From an uncultured Oscillibacter sp. (lineage in GTDB: Bacteria; Bacillota; Clostridia; Oscillospirales; Oscillospiraceae): a stretch of 62,951 nt of DNA. The translations under genes and the position numbers were made by a program. The notes beneath the pieces are model-generated. The model saw only the letters and a list, made by a program, of their open reading frames with translations. It was not told the DNA's origin and did not search any database. Location: positions 43,074 to 106,024 of the forward strand of contig CAJOHW010000006.1 of the NCBI GenBank assembly GCA_905234565.1, written 5' to 3'. Positions 7,236 to 15,498 of this stretch are shown here, one piece after another (position 1 is the stretch's first letter; each line of letters begins with the position of its first letter).

Positions 7236-8335
7236 CACAGGAAGAATACAAAAAGGCAGCGGCCGACGTGGTCTATCTTGCCTCCTGTATGGTGAACGGA
7301 CAGACCCCGGACGCAGAGCGCGTAGAGGGGATGGACCTGGGACAGCTCTATGGGGCCGCAGACCGGCATTTGCTCACCGGCATCGTGGGATACGCCCTGG
7401 AAGCGGCAGGCGTCACGGACTACGCGTTTACCCAGGCAAAAGGGAAAGCCATCCGCAAGATCGTACTCTTTGACGTGGAGCGGGGGGCTGTCCTTGCGGA
7501 ACTGGAAAAGGCGGGGATTTGGTATATGCCCTTAAAGGGATGCGTGCTGAAGGACTATTACCCAAAGATCGGAATGCGGCAGATGTCAGACAACGACATC
7601 CTCTACGACGTAACCCGGAGAGAAGAGATGTGTTCCATTATGGAGGGTCTGGGCTTCACATCCACGGGCCGTGGTAATTGCGACGATCATTATGCGAAGG
7701 CTCCCGTGTGCAACTTTGAGATGCACCATTCCCTCTTTTCTCCTTACACCGACGAAGCTGTCTTTGCGTATTACCGGCATATCCGTGATAAGATGAGAAA
7801 GGATGAGGGCAGCGTTTGGGGCTTTCACCTGCCGCCGGAAGACTTCTATATTTACATGATCACCCATGAGTACAAGCACTATTCCGGCGGAGGCACGGGA
7901 CTGAGGTCCCTGCTGGATACGTATGTGTATCTCCATAAGGCGTCTCTGGATATGGCCTATGTGAACGGTGAGATGGAGAAACTGGGAATCGCGGATTTTG
8001 AAGAGGCGAACCGTTCCCTTGCGCTCCATCTGTTTGACGGAGAAGCACTGACGGAGAGCGAACAGGAGATGTTAGAAGAGATCCTCTCGTCCGGCACTTA
8101 TGGCACCATGCGCAACCGGATCCAAAATCAGATCAAAAAGAAGGGACGCTGGGGATATTTCCTCTCCCGCCTGACACTTCCCGGTTCCCTGATGCACATA
8201 AGCTACCCCATTTTGGACAGGGTTCCGGCCCTCTACCCTCTTTGCTGGACCCACCGCCTGGTACACGCCTTCTTTTTCAAGCACAAGATCTTTCTGTATC
8301 AGCTGAAAGCCGCGCTGCCATGGAACAGCATATAG
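7232..8335 (+). CDS. Nucleotidyltransferase family protein (NTP_transf_5-like)
   Basis: The 367-residue protein has the pattern LKGCVLKDYYP followed by GMRQMSDNDILYD, which matches the acidic active-site motif of uncharacterised NTP_transf_5-type nucleotidyltransferases, and later EMHHSLFSPYTD. Members of this family occur beside HprK-like kinases in some lasso-peptide clusters, where one is reported to decorate the phosphorylated peptide. The same pairing here suggests a two-step tailoring reaction, which is an inference. The GC content of this gene is a little lower than that of its neighbours. The ATG overlaps the exporter stop by 4 nt, and it is the last gene of the operon. Confidence 0.7.
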   Translation: MTQEEYKKAAADVVYLASCMVNGQTPDAERVEGMDLGQLYGAADRHLLTGIVGYALEAAGVTDYAFTQAKGKAIRKIVLFDVERGAVLAELEKAGIWYMPLKGCVLKDYYPKIGMRQMSDNDILYDVTRREEMCSIMEGLGFTSTGRGNCDDHYAKAPVCNFEMHHSLFSPYTDEAVFAYYRHIRDKMRKDEGSVWGFHLPPEDFYIYMITHEYKHYSGGGTGLRSLLDTYVYLHKASLDMAYVNGEMEKLGIADFEEANRSLALHLFDGEALTESEQEMLEEILSSGTYGTMRNRIQNQIKKKGRWGYFLSRLTLPGSLMHISYPILDRVPALYPLCWTHRLVHAFFFKHKIFLYQLKAALPWNSI

Positions 8336-8362
8336 AAAATCGCAAAAAATTCCGCAGGATCC

Positions 8363-8390
8363 TTGACAAATCCCGGTAAACCGGTATAAT
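8363..8390 (+). promoter_or_regulatory. rpsF operon promoter
   Basis: Consensus TTGACA (8363-8368) and TATAAT (8385-8390) are separated by 16 nt. Confidence 0.8.
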
Positions 8391-8417
8391 GATAAGGCTT
8401 GCGTATCGCAGGCGTAT

Positions 8418-8468
8418 CCTTGCCCCCATCTGATGGTGGGGGCCGTCTGTCCAAAAGGAGGTGCAGCA
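8418..8468 (+). promoter_or_regulatory. rpsF leader hairpin, possible S6:S18 autoregulatory site
   Basis: GCCCCCATC and GGTGGGGGC form a strong hairpin in the leader, followed directly by CCGTCTG and then the rpsF ribosome binding site AAGGAGG. Known S6:S18 leaders use a hairpin with a flanking CCG. The match is by eye only. Confidence 0.35.
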
Positions 8469-8765
8469 ATGGCAAAGGTTTCCGCCAATTATGAGGTCGT
8501 GTATATCATCGACCCCGCCCAGGGGGAAGAGGGCATCGCCGCTATGGTGGCGAAGTTCCGCGCCCTGGCCGAGCAGAACGGATCCGCCGTGGAGGTGGAG
8601 GAGTGGGGCAGCCGCCGTTTGGCCTATCCCATCCAGTTCAAGAACGAGGGCTACTATGTGCTCATGACGTTCACCAGCGGCCCGGAGTTCCCCAAGGAAC
8701 TGGACCGCGTGTTCGGCATTACCGAGGGCATCATGCGTTCCCTGATCGTCTGCAAGGACGCGTAA
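8469..8765 (+). CDS. rpsF: 30S ribosomal protein S6
   Basis: The 98-residue protein binds 16S rRNA together with S18 in the platform of the small subunit. It has the S6 features YEVVYIIDPAQGEE, the GSRRLAYPI strand and YYVLMTF. The ATG at 8469 follows AAGGAGG by 7 nt. The open frame extends to 8433 but without a ribosome binding site. It heads the conserved rpsF-ssb-rpsR operon. Confidence 0.97.
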   Translation: MAKVSANYEVVYIIDPAQGEEGIAAMVAKFRALAEQNGSAVEVEEWGSRRLAYPIQFKNEGYYVLMTFTSGPEFPKELDRVFGITEGIMRSLIVCKDA

Positions 8766-8775
8766 GGAGGCCGCA

Positions 8776-9336
8776 ATGCTCAACAAAGTCAGCATGATGG
8801 GACGGCTGGTCCGGGATCCGGAGCTGCGCCGTACCCAGTCGGGGATCCCCGTCACCACCATCCGCATCGCGGTGGACCGGGATTTCAAAAACGCGGACGG
8901 TTCCAAACAGGCGGATTTTTTTGATATCGTGGCCTGGCGGGAGCGGGCGGAGTTCATCAGCAAGTACTTCACCAAGGGCCGCATGATCGTGGTGGACGGC
9001 CGCCTCCAGACCAGAGACTGGGAGGACCGGGACGGCAACAAGCGGGTGTCCATTGAGGTAGTGGCGGACAACGTGTATTTCGGAGATTCCAAGCGGGAGA
9101 ACTCCGGGGAATACGGCGGCGCCTCCGCCTACGGCTCCACCCCCGGCTACGGCAGCGCCCCAGGCTATGGCTCCGGCGGCTCCGGGTATGGCAGCGCTCC
9201 TGGCTATGGCTCCGGCGGTTCCGGGTACGGCAGTGCCCCCGCCTATGGCAGCGCCCCGGGCTATGGCAGCGCTCCCCCCGCGCCCCAGTCTGATTTTTCC
9301 GAAATCGCCGAAGAAGACGGCGATCTGCCGTTCTAA
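8776..9336 (+). CDS. ssb: Single-stranded DNA-binding protein
   Basis: The 186-residue protein has an OB fold in residues 1 to about 105 (LNKVSMMGRLVRDPELR, DFFDIVAWRERAEF, GRLQTRDWEDRDG). Next comes a low-complexity Gly/Tyr/Ser linker of GYGSAP and GYGSGGS repeats (about 112-168), then the acidic tip EEDGDLPF that recruits replication and repair partners. It coats single-stranded DNA as a tetramer. AAGGAGG precedes the ATG, 10 nt after rpsF. The encoding DNA of the linker (9109-9279) is a tandem repeat likely to vary in length between strains. Confidence 0.96.
   Translation: MLNKVSMMGRLVRDPELRRTQSGIPVTTIRIAVDRDFKNADGSKQADFFDIVAWRERAEFISKYFTKGRMIVVDGRLQTRDWEDRDGNKRVSIEVVADNVYFGDSKRENSGEYGGASAYGSTPGYGSAPGYGSGGSGYGSAPGYGSGGSGYGSAPAYGSAPGYGSAPPAPQSDFSEIAEEDGDLPF
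9109..9279 (+). repeat. Tandem repeat coding the SSB linker
   Basis: Near-identical units of GGCTATGGCAGCGCCCC type repeat about ten times inside ssb, encoding GYGSAP/GYGSGG. Confidence 0.8.
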
Positions 9337-9369
9337 CGCCTAAGAACCTACGAAGAAGGAGGAATTCTC

Positions 9370-9621
9370 ATGCCGTTTGACCGCGAAGGAAGGCCCCCCC
9401 GTGCTGGACGGGGCCGGCGCCGGAAGGTTTGCCAGTTCTGCGCCGAACGCACGGAGCATATTGACTATAAGGACAGCGCGAAACTGCGCCGCTTCCTCTC
9501 GGAGCGTTCTAAGATCCTGCCCCGCAGGACCACCGGAACCTGTGCCATGCACCAGCGCCAGCTGACCGAGGCCATTAAGCGCGCCCGCCAGATCGCCCTG
9601 CTCCCCTACGTCACCGACTGA
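9370..9621 (+). CDS. rpsR: 30S ribosomal protein S18
   Basis: The 83-residue product contains the S18 core [22 protein letters not shown] and ends in [10 protein letters not shown]. It also has VCQFC and GTCAMHQ, so it keeps the cysteines of the zinc-binding (C+) S18 type. It pairs with S6 on 16S rRNA. AAGGAGG lies 9 nt before the ATG at 9370. It closes the rpsF-ssb-rpsR operon and is followed by a long inverted repeat. Confidence 0.96.
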   Translation: MPFDREGRPPRAGRGRRRKVCQFCAERTEHIDYKDSAKLRRFLSERSKILPRRTTGTCAMHQRQLTEAIKRARQIALLPYVTD

Positions 9622-9639
9622 CAACCACCCCAAACAGCG

Positions 9640-9679
9640 AAACTTTTGGCACGGAAACCCGTTTCCGTGCCAAAAGTTT
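9640..9679 (+). terminator. Hairpin after rpsR
   Basis: A perfect 19-bp inverted repeat (9640-9658 with 9661-9679) has only a 2-nt loop and no T-run after it. It may stop transcription or protect the 3' end of the message. Confidence 0.55.
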
Positions 9680-9700
9680 GTCAATCCCCCAAATCCGGGA

Positions 9701-9729
9701 TTGCTTTTCCCCGGAAATGGGCCTATAAT
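9701..9729 (+). promoter_or_regulatory. pncB promoter
   Basis: TTGCTT (9701-9706) and TATAAT (9724-9729) are separated by 17 nt. Confidence 0.65.
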
Positions 9730-9796
9730 GAGGGACAGTCTGTGTCCGTGTTGGCGCGAATACGCCGGGAAATGCGGACAGAACGCGAGGTGCGCC

Positions 9797-11242
9797 ATGA
9801 ATACAGAAAAGCCCCGGAATCTGACCATGCTCTGCGACTTCTATGAACTGACCATGGGCAACGGCTACTTCCTCTCCGGGAGACGGAACCGGATCACCTA
9901 TTTTGACCTGTTCTTCCGGGATGTGCCGGACCGGGGAGGCTTTGCCATCTGCGCCGGACTGGAACAGGTGGTCCGGTACCTCCAATCCCTGCACTTTGAG
10001 GAGGAGGATCTGGCGTATCTCCGGGGGAAGGGCCTGTTTTCCGAGGAGTTTTTGGACTATCTGCGGCATTTCCGCTTTTCCGGGGACGTGTGGGCCATTC
10101 CGGAGGGAACCCCGGTGTTCCCCCGGGAACCCCTGATCACGGTCCGGGCCCCCGCCATTGAAGCCCAGCTCATCGAGACCTTCCTGCTCCTGACCGTGAA
10201 CCACCAGAGCATGATCGCCACGAAAGCCAACCGCATTACCCGGGCGGCGGAGGGCCGGACCGTGCTGGAATTCGGCTCCCGCCGGGCCCAGGGCATCGAC
10301 GCCGCTGTGGTGGGAGCCCGGTCCGCCTACATCGGCGGCTGTAAGGGCACCGCCTGCGCCCTGTCCGACCAGGTCTACGGCGTCCCAGCCGGAGGCACCA
10401 TGGCCCACGCCTGGGTGCAGATGTTCGACAGCCAGTTCGAGGCCTTCAAAACCTACTGCGAGATCTACCCCCACAACGCCACCTTGCTGGTGGACACCTA
10501 CAACACCCTGAAATCCGGGGTGCCCGACGCCATCCGGGCCTTTGACGCCGTGCTCAAGCCCCGGGGCATCACGAAATGCGGCATCCGCCTGGACTCCGGG
10601 GACATCGCCTACCTCTCCCGGGAGGCCCGGAAAATGCTGGACGCCGCTGGCTGGACGGAGTGCCAGATCTCCGCCTCCAACTCCTTAGACGAGTATATCA
10701 TCCGGGACCTGTTCCGCCAGGGGGCGAAACTGGACCTCTTCGGCGTGGGCGAACGGCTCATTACGTCCAGCACCAGCCCGGTGTTCGGCGGCGTCTATAA
10801 GCTGGTGGCCGTGGAGGACGAGAAGGGGCGGGTTCTCCCCAAGATCAAGATCAGCGAAAACGTGGGGAAGATCACAAACCCCCACTTCAAAGTCCCCTAC
10901 CGCCTCTTTAACCGGAAAACCGGCAAGGCGGAGGCGGATTACCTGTGCCTGTACGACGAGAGCATCGACGAGAGCAAGCCCCTGGAACTGTTCGACCCCG
11001 AGGCCACCTGGAAGCGAAAGACCTTCCGGGACTTCCGGGCGGTGCCCCTGCAAGAGCGGATCTTCCGGAAAGGAGAACTGGTTTACAACCTGCCCACCCT
11101 GCCGGAAATCCAGGCCCGCTGCGCCCAGCAGGTGGATACCCTCTGGGACGAGGTAAAGCGGTTCGACAACCCCCACAACTACTATGTGGACCTGTCCCAG
11201 AAGCTGTGGGATATTAAGAACAGTTTGTTAAATAAAAGGTGA
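9797..11242 (+). CDS. pncB: Nicotinate phosphoribosyltransferase
   Basis: The 481-residue enzyme converts nicotinate and PRPP to nicotinate mononucleotide in the NAD salvage pathway. Typical family segments are LCDFYELTMGNGYF near the N-terminus, VLEFGSRRAQG, GGTMAHAWVQ and IRLDSGD. The length fits the Gram-positive form. The start at 9797 begins MNTEKPRNLTML and has GAGG 6 nt upstream. The open frame upstream to 9701 overlaps the promoter and was discarded. The gene appears monocistronic. Confidence 0.94.
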   Translation: MNTEKPRNLTMLCDFYELTMGNGYFLSGRRNRITYFDLFFRDVPDRGGFAICAGLEQVVRYLQSLHFEEEDLAYLRGKGLFSEEFLDYLRHFRFSGDVWAIPEGTPVFPREPLITVRAPAIEAQLIETFLLLTVNHQSMIATKANRITRAAEGRTVLEFGSRRAQGIDAAVVGARSAYIGGCKGTACALSDQVYGVPAGGTMAHAWVQMFDSQFEAFKTYCEIYPHNATLLVDTYNTLKSGVPDAIRAFDAVLKPRGITKCGIRLDSGDIAYLSREARKMLDAAGWTECQISASNSLDEYIIRDLFRQGAKLDLFGVGERLITSSTSPVFGGVYKLVAVEDEKGRVLPKIKISENVGKITNPHFKVPYRLFNRKTGKAEADYLCLYDESIDESKPLELFDPEATWKRKTFRDFRAVPLQERIFRKGELVYNLPTLPEIQARCAQQVDTLWDEVKRFDNPHNYYVDLSQKLWDIKNSLLNKR

Positions 11243-11254
11243 ATCCCGCTCAGG

Positions 11255-11288
11255 CAAAAAATTTCCTCTCCCGTTTGGGAGAGGAAAT
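11255..11288 (-). terminator. Terminator of the amino-acid ABC operon
   Basis: ATTTCCTCTCCC and GGGAGAGGAAAT (11261-11272 with 11277-11288) form a hairpin. On the minus strand it is followed by a T-run (11255-11260). It may also end pncB from the other side. Confidence 0.75.
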
Positions 11289-11325
11289 CTGCGTAGGTTC
11301 GATTCCTTATCATTTCAGGGCGTTT

Positions 11326-12048
11326 TCACAGCACTTTGCTCAAAAAGTCCCGGAGCCTGGGGTGCCTGGGGGCGGAGAATACGGCGTCCGGCGGGCCTTC
11401 TTCCAGGACCTTCCCCTCCGCCATGAACAGGACCCGGCTGCCCACTTCCCGGGCAAAGCCCATCTCGTGGGTGACCACCACCATGGTCATGCCCTCCTCC
11501 GCCAGCTGCTTCATGACATCCAGCACTTCCCCCACCATCTCCGGGTCCAGGGCGGAGGTGGGCTCGTCAAAGAGCATGAGCTTGGGCCGCATGGCTAAGG
11601 CCCGAACAATGGCCACCCGCTGTTTCTGTCCGCCGGAGAGCTGGGCGGGATAGGCCTCCGCCCGGTCCCGCAGGCCCACCCGTTCCAGGAGGCGGTCCGC
11701 CTCCGCGTCAGCCTCCGCCTGCTTCATAAGCCCGGTCCGCAGGGGGGCCAGGGTGATGTTCCGCCGCACCGTCATGTTGGGAAACAGGTTGAAGTGCTGG
11801 AACACCATGCCCATACGGCGGCGGATGGCGTCGATGTCCGTCTTAGGATCGTTGATGACCGTGCCCTCAAAGGTGATGGTTCCGGCGGTGGGGTCCTCCA
11901 ACAGGTTCAGGCACCGCAGGAAGGTGGACTTTCCGGAACCGGAGGGGCCGATGATCACCACTTTTTCCCCCGGGTGGATGTGCTGGGAGATGTCGTCCAG
12001 CACCAGGTGGTCCCCAAAGGACTTGGAGAGATGATTAACGTCGATCAC
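11326..12048 (-). CDS. Polar amino-acid ABC transporter, ATP-binding protein
   Basis: The 240-residue ATPase has Walker [11 protein letters not shown]-loop FQHFNLFPN, signature LSGGQKQR, Walker [13 protein letters not shown] and VVTHEMGFA, the pattern of GlnQ/HisP-type importers. It powers uptake through the permease encoded just upstream, whose frame it overlaps by 14 nt. The substrate cannot be read from the sequence. Glutamine, cystine or another polar amino acid is likely. Confidence 0.93.
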   Translation of the reverse strand: MIDVNHLSKSFGDHLVLDDISQHIHPGEKVVIIGPSGSGKSTFLRCLNLLEDPTAGTITFEGTVINDPKTDIDAIRRRMGMVFQHFNLFPNMTVRRNITLAPLRTGLMKQAEADAEADRLLERVGLRDRAEAYPAQLSGGQKQRVAIVRALAMRPKLMLFDEPTSALDPEMVGEVLDVMKQLAEEGMTMVVVTHEMGFAREVGSRVLFMAEGKVLEEGPPDAVFSAPRHPRLRDFLSKVL

Positions 12049-12811
12049 TTTGCCGAAGCCTCCTTTCCAGGATTCCTTGCAGCCGGGTCAGCACCAGGAC
12101 GATGACAAGGTACACCAGGGCAATGCCAAAGAAGGGCATCAGGGCCTGATAGGTCCGGCCTTGGATCTGCATGGCGACTTTCGTCAGGTCCACCAGGCCA
12201 ATCACCGTCACCAGGGAAGTCTCCTTGAACAGGGTGATCAGCTCGTTGCCCAGGGAAGGGAGAATGGTTTTCACTGCCTGAGGAATCACGATCTCCCGCA
12301 TGACGGGGATGTAGCCCAGTCCCAAGGATCGCCCCGCCTCCATCTGCCCCGGGTCCACGGACATGATGCCGCCCCGGACGATTTCGCACACGTAGGCCCC
12401 GGAGTTGATGCCAAAGGCCAGCATAGCCACGCCGATCTGATTCCGGGTGCCGGAGAAGATCACGAAGTACATGATCAAAAGCTGGACCATCATGGGCGTC
12501 CCCCGGATCACGGTGGTGTAGAGGACCCCCAGAAGGTTTAGGACCTCCAGCAGAAGATTCCGGTGTCCCACCCGCTGCTGGTCGTGGAGCGTCCGCACCA
12601 CCGCCACCAGAACGCCCAGGATCACGCCCACGCACAGCGCCGCCAAAGTCACCTGGAACGTGACGCCTAAGCCCTTTAGATAGAGCTGCCACCGGTTGGC
12701 CTCCACGAAGCTCTGGTAGAAGTCATGGAGCATTTTCAGCCCGAAGGGTACGGCCTCCCGGGCCTCCCGCAGGGCGTTGTAGGACGCCATGGCGTTTTCC
12801 CAAAAACCCAT
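12035..12811 (-). CDS. Polar amino-acid ABC transporter, permease
   Basis: The 258-residue protein belongs to the His/Glu/Gln/Arg permease family. It has several membrane helices (for example [20 protein letters not shown] and [17 protein letters not shown]), the segment [14 protein letters not shown] as [14 protein letters not shown], and the coupling motif [20 protein letters not shown]. The start at 12811 gives an N-terminal extension of about 35 residues before the first helix. A hairpin with a short T-run separates it from the binding-protein gene, so it is probably made at a lower level. Confidence 0.93.
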   Translation of the reverse strand: MGFWENAMASYNALREAREAVPFGLKMLHDFYQSFVEANRWQLYLKGLGVTFQVTLAALCVGVILGVLVAVVRTLHDQQRVGHRNLLLEVLNLLGVLYTTVIRGTPMMVQLLIMYFVIFSGTRNQIGVAMLAFGINSGAYVCEIVRGGIMSVDPGQMEAGRSLGLGYIPVMREIVIPQAVKTILPSLGNELITLFKETSLVTVIGLVDLTKVAMQIQGRTYQALMPFFGIALVYLVIVLVLTRLQGILERRLRQSDRR

Positions 12812-12826
12812 TTTCTCACCTCTCGA

Positions 12827-12852
12827 AAAGAGGGCGGCACAGCGCCGCCCTC
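12827..12852 (-). terminator. Intercistronic attenuator in the amino-acid ABC operon
   Basis: GAGGGCGGC (12830-12838) pairs with GCCGCCCTC (12844-12852), and TTTT follows on the minus strand. It sits between the binding protein and the permease and should lower downstream expression. Confidence 0.6.
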
Positions 12853-12867
12853 CAATTTTTCACGGGC

Positions 12868-13719
12868 TCAGCCCGCGTTGATATACTTGTCGATGATGGT
12901 CTGCACCGTACCATCGGCGATCAGCTCTTCCAGAGCGGTATTCACCGCGTCCAGCAGGGCGGGGTTCTCCTTGGAGACGCCAATGGCGTAGTCCTCCACG
13001 GCAAACTCCGTGTCCAGGATTTTCAGCCCCTCATTGGCCGCCACAAATGCCTTGGCAGGCTCGTTGTCGATGACCACCGCGTCCACACTGCCGGACAGCA
13101 GGGCCTGTACGGCGGTCGCGCCGTTGGTATAGGCGTTGACGTGATCCTCGCCGTAGCCGCCCTCCTCCACGGGCGCGGAGCAGTACATCCAGCCCGTGGT
13201 GGCCTCCTGGCAGCCGATGAGCTTGTCATTGGCCAGATCATCCACCGTGGTGATGTCAGAGTCCTCCGTCACGATGACCACCTGAATGCCCGTGGCATAG
13301 GTGCTGGTGAAGTCCACGTTCTCCTGCCGGTCCGGACGCACGGTCAGGCCCGCCATGGCGATGTCGCTCTTGCGCTGCTGCACAGCGGTGATGACGGAGT
13401 TGAAGTCCATGTCATCCACCACCAGTTCCAGTCCCAGCTTTTCCGCAATGGCCGTGGCGATCTCCACGTCAATGCCCGTATAGCCGCCGTCATCGGTGAC
13501 CATCTCATAGGGCGGGAACTGGGCGTTGGTAGCCATAGCCAGCTTGCCGGGCACCACAGTCGTCACTTCCGCCGCCGTCTCGCCGCCGGCTTCGCTCTCC
13601 GTCTGCTGGGCATCCTGGGCTTCGCTCTGGGCGTCGCCGTTTCCGGACGTGCCGCCGCAGCCCGTCAGGCACAGGGCCAGAACCATCAGCAGCGCCAGCA
13701 GGCTTTTCCTCATCTTCAT
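12868..13719 (-). CDS. Amino-acid ABC transporter, substrate-binding lipoprotein
   Basis: The 283-residue product starts with a lipoprotein signal (MRKSLLALLMVLALCLTGC) whose lipobox LTGC anchors it outside the membrane. A Ser/Glu/Gln-rich linker follows, then a family 3 binding domain (MATNAQFPPYEM, GIDVEIATAIAEKLG, GLTVRPDRQENVDFT). It delivers a polar amino acid to the permease. The ATG at 13719 was preferred over 13758 because GGGGAAG lies upstream and the signal peptide begins there. Confidence 0.93.
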   Translation of the reverse strand: MKMRKSLLALLMVLALCLTGCGGTSGNGDAQSEAQDAQQTESEAGGETAAEVTTVVPGKLAMATNAQFPPYEMVTDDGGYTGIDVEIATAIAEKLGLELVVDDMDFNSVITAVQQRKSDIAMAGLTVRPDRQENVDFTSTYATGIQVVIVTEDSDITTVDDLANDKLIGCQEATTGWMYCSAPVEEGGYGEDHVNAYTNGATAVQALLSGSVDAVVIDNEPAKAFVAANEGLKILDTEFAVEDYAIGVSKENPALLDAVNTALEELIADGTVQTIIDKYINAG

Positions 13720-13777
13720 CGCAATCTTCCCCTTTTTCCTTTTGGATAGTATCCACATTCTGGGTTCCGAGTAGAAT

Positions 13778-14860
13778 TCAGAACGGAATCCTCATATACC
13801 ACGCCGGGGCCGGATCCGGCAGGGTTCGCAGTTCCGGCACAAACCGCACCACGCCGCCCTGGACCGCATTCACCGCGTCCGCGCAGCGCTGGATCTCTCC
13901 CGGCTCCACAGCGGCGTAAATCCGGTCCACATGGGGGGCCGCCGCCTCTAAGGTCATGCCGCCTACATCCTGGCCCCCGTCCAGGAGAATCTCCTTGGGA
14001 ACCTCTACGGAGAGCTTCACCCCATAGGTCTGAAGGGCGGCCCGGACCTCGCCTAAGAAGGCGGAGAGGTTCTGGTCAATGGGGGTATCCCCATAGGCGA
14101 TCTTGTCCAGCTTCCCCACTCTGGGATAGCTGACGGCGGTGAGCAGAATCTCGTCAAAACCCAGTTCCGCCGCGTCCTGGGCAAGGCCGCACAGATAGGC
14201 CCTTGTCATCTCCTTGGCGGGGTCCAGCCAGTTGCTGCTGTTGCCGTCATAGAACAGATAGGTCCCCGTATTTTTCAGGGCGTAGCGCTCCAGACTGCTC
14301 TCCTTGCTGGCCACGATGGGGTCGTGGAAGCAGGCGATCCGGGCGATGCTGTACGTGCTGGACGCCGTCAGCTGGGCCAGGGCCTCATTCGTCTCCCCGT
14401 TCACCCGGGTGGAACCGCTGAGGGCGGCGCCGCTGGTGAAGTAGATCCAGCCCTCCTCGTCTTTCAGCAGGGCGGATACGGCGTTACAGCCCTCCCGCTG
14501 GGCGATGCCCGCCACGTCCCAGTACACCGCCTTGTTCCAGGGGGCGGCCTGGACCGCGTAGGCCCGCAGGGCGGGGCTGGACGGCGTCTCCTCCTCCGGC
14601 GGCGGCGTCTCCGGAACCGTTTCCTCCGGCGGCGTCTCCGGCTGGGTCTCCGCGGAGGGGTCCTGCCCCGGCTCCCGGGCCTCCTGTCCGCTCTCGTCCG
14701 CAGATGGCACAGGGGGCCTGGGCATCTCCGCCTCCATGCTCCGCTGCACCACCAGAACCCCAAAGGACGCCAAAATCACCGCCGCCAGGGCTGTGGCTGC
14801 CAAAATCTTCCACAGCGGGCCCCGGCCCCGGTAACTGCTGTATCCCCGTATCTTTGCCAT
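13778..14860 (-). CDS. Membrane-anchored putative glycoside hydrolase (DUF4015-like)
   Basis: The 360-residue protein has one N-terminal membrane helix (LWKILAATALAAVILASFGV), a Pro/Glu/Thr-rich spacer (about 45-95) and an extracellular domain of TIM-barrel type with VYWDVAGIAQREGCNAV, ARIACFHDP, WLDPAKEM and GFDEILLTAVSYP. These patterns resemble the putative glycosyl hydrolase family PF13200. The substrate is unknown, and a wall or surface polysaccharide is a guess. AGAGGGCG precedes the ATG. It lies 54 nt after rpiB on the same strand and is probably co-transcribed with it. Confidence 0.65.
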   Translation of the reverse strand: MAKIRGYSSYRGRGPLWKILAATALAAVILASFGVLVVQRSMEAEMPRPPVPSADESGQEAREPGQDPSAETQPETPPEETVPETPPPEEETPSSPALRAYAVQAAPWNKAVYWDVAGIAQREGCNAVSALLKDEEGWIYFTSGAALSGSTRVNGETNEALAQLTASSTYSIARIACFHDPIVASKESSLERYALKNTGTYLFYDGNSSNWLDPAKEMTRAYLCGLAQDAAELGFDEILLTAVSYPRVGKLDKIAYGDTPIDQNLSAFLGEVRAALQTYGVKLSVEVPKEILLDGGQDVGGMTLEAAAPHVDRIYAAVEPGEIQRCADAVNAVQGGVVRFVPELRTLPDPAPAWYMRIPF

Positions 14861-14914
14861 GCTGACGCCCTCTTTCTTTGATCCCTTGGATACTGCCGCG
14901 ATACAGGTTCCATC

Positions 14915-15355
14915 TCAGTCCTGTTCCAGGGCCATGATCTTGTCCACCCGGCGCTGGTGCCGTCCGCCCTCGAACTCCGTGGAGAGGAAGGTCTCCACCA
15001 GACGCTCCGCCAGATACTCCCCGGTGAAGCCCGCGCCAATGGCCATCATGTTGGCGTTGTTGTGCTTCCGGGTCAGTTCCGCCTGGACCACGTCGGCGCA
15101 GTGGGCGCAGCGGATGCCCTTGACCTTGTTGCAGGCGATGGAGATGCCGATGCCCGTGGTGCAAAAGACGATGCCCCGGTCACACGCCCCGGACGCCACC
15201 GCCTTTGCGGCGGGAACGCCAAAGTCCGGATAGTCACAGCTCTCCAGGCCGTGACAGCCGAAGTCCTCATAGGTATGCCCCTGCTTTTCCAGCACAGTTT
15301 TGATGAATTCTTTCAGGGCGTATCCTCCGTGATCCGAACCCAGGGCGATTTTCAT
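14915..15355 (-). CDS. rpiB: Ribose-5-phosphate isomerase B
   Basis: The 146-residue enzyme interconverts ribose 5-phosphate and ribulose 5-phosphate in the pentose phosphate pathway. It shows the RpiB/LacAB patterns ALGSDHGGYALKE, DYPDFGVPAAKAV, GIVFCTTGIGISIACNKV and RKHNNANMMAIGA. The start is the ATG at 15355, 8 nt after AGGAGG, and is preferred over the upstream in-frame start at 15379. Confidence 0.95.
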   Translation of the reverse strand: MKIALGSDHGGYALKEFIKTVLEKQGHTYEDFGCHGLESCDYPDFGVPAAKAVASGACDRGIVFCTTGIGISIACNKVKGIRCAHCADVVQAELTRKHNNANMMAIGAGFTGEYLAERLVETFLSTEFEGGRHQRRVDKIMALEQD

Positions 15356-15418
15356 GAAAACACTCCTCCTGTCTGTCAAGATCGAGCCCTATCAAGCGTT
15401 TAAGAAGCCGTACAGCGT

Positions 15419-15447
15419 ATTATATACGCACCCAGGGAAAAAATCAA
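15419..15447 (-). promoter_or_regulatory. rpiB promoter
   Basis: On the minus strand TTGATT (15442-15447) and TATAAT (15419-15424) are 17 nt apart. Confidence 0.6.
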
Positions 15448-15469
15448 TCACAAATCCCGGAACAACGCC

Positions 15470-15488
15470 AAAAAAGGGAAAAATTCCC
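15470..15488 (-). terminator. Terminator of the dnaK-dnaJ transcript
   Basis: On the minus strand GGGAA-TTT-TTCCC is followed by a run of six T, just past the dnaJ stop. The stem is short. Confidence 0.5.
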
Positions 15489-15498
15489 GGAGAAGCCC

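Noticed and set aside
4105-8335. A lasso-peptide cluster
   Set aside because: No asparagine-synthetase-like cyclase, no transglutaminase-like leader protease and no typical precursor were found. Only the accessory enzymes match.
9109-9279. CRISPR-like or mobile repeat in ssb
   Set aside because: The repeats are an in-frame, low-complexity linker between the OB fold and the acidic tip of SSB.
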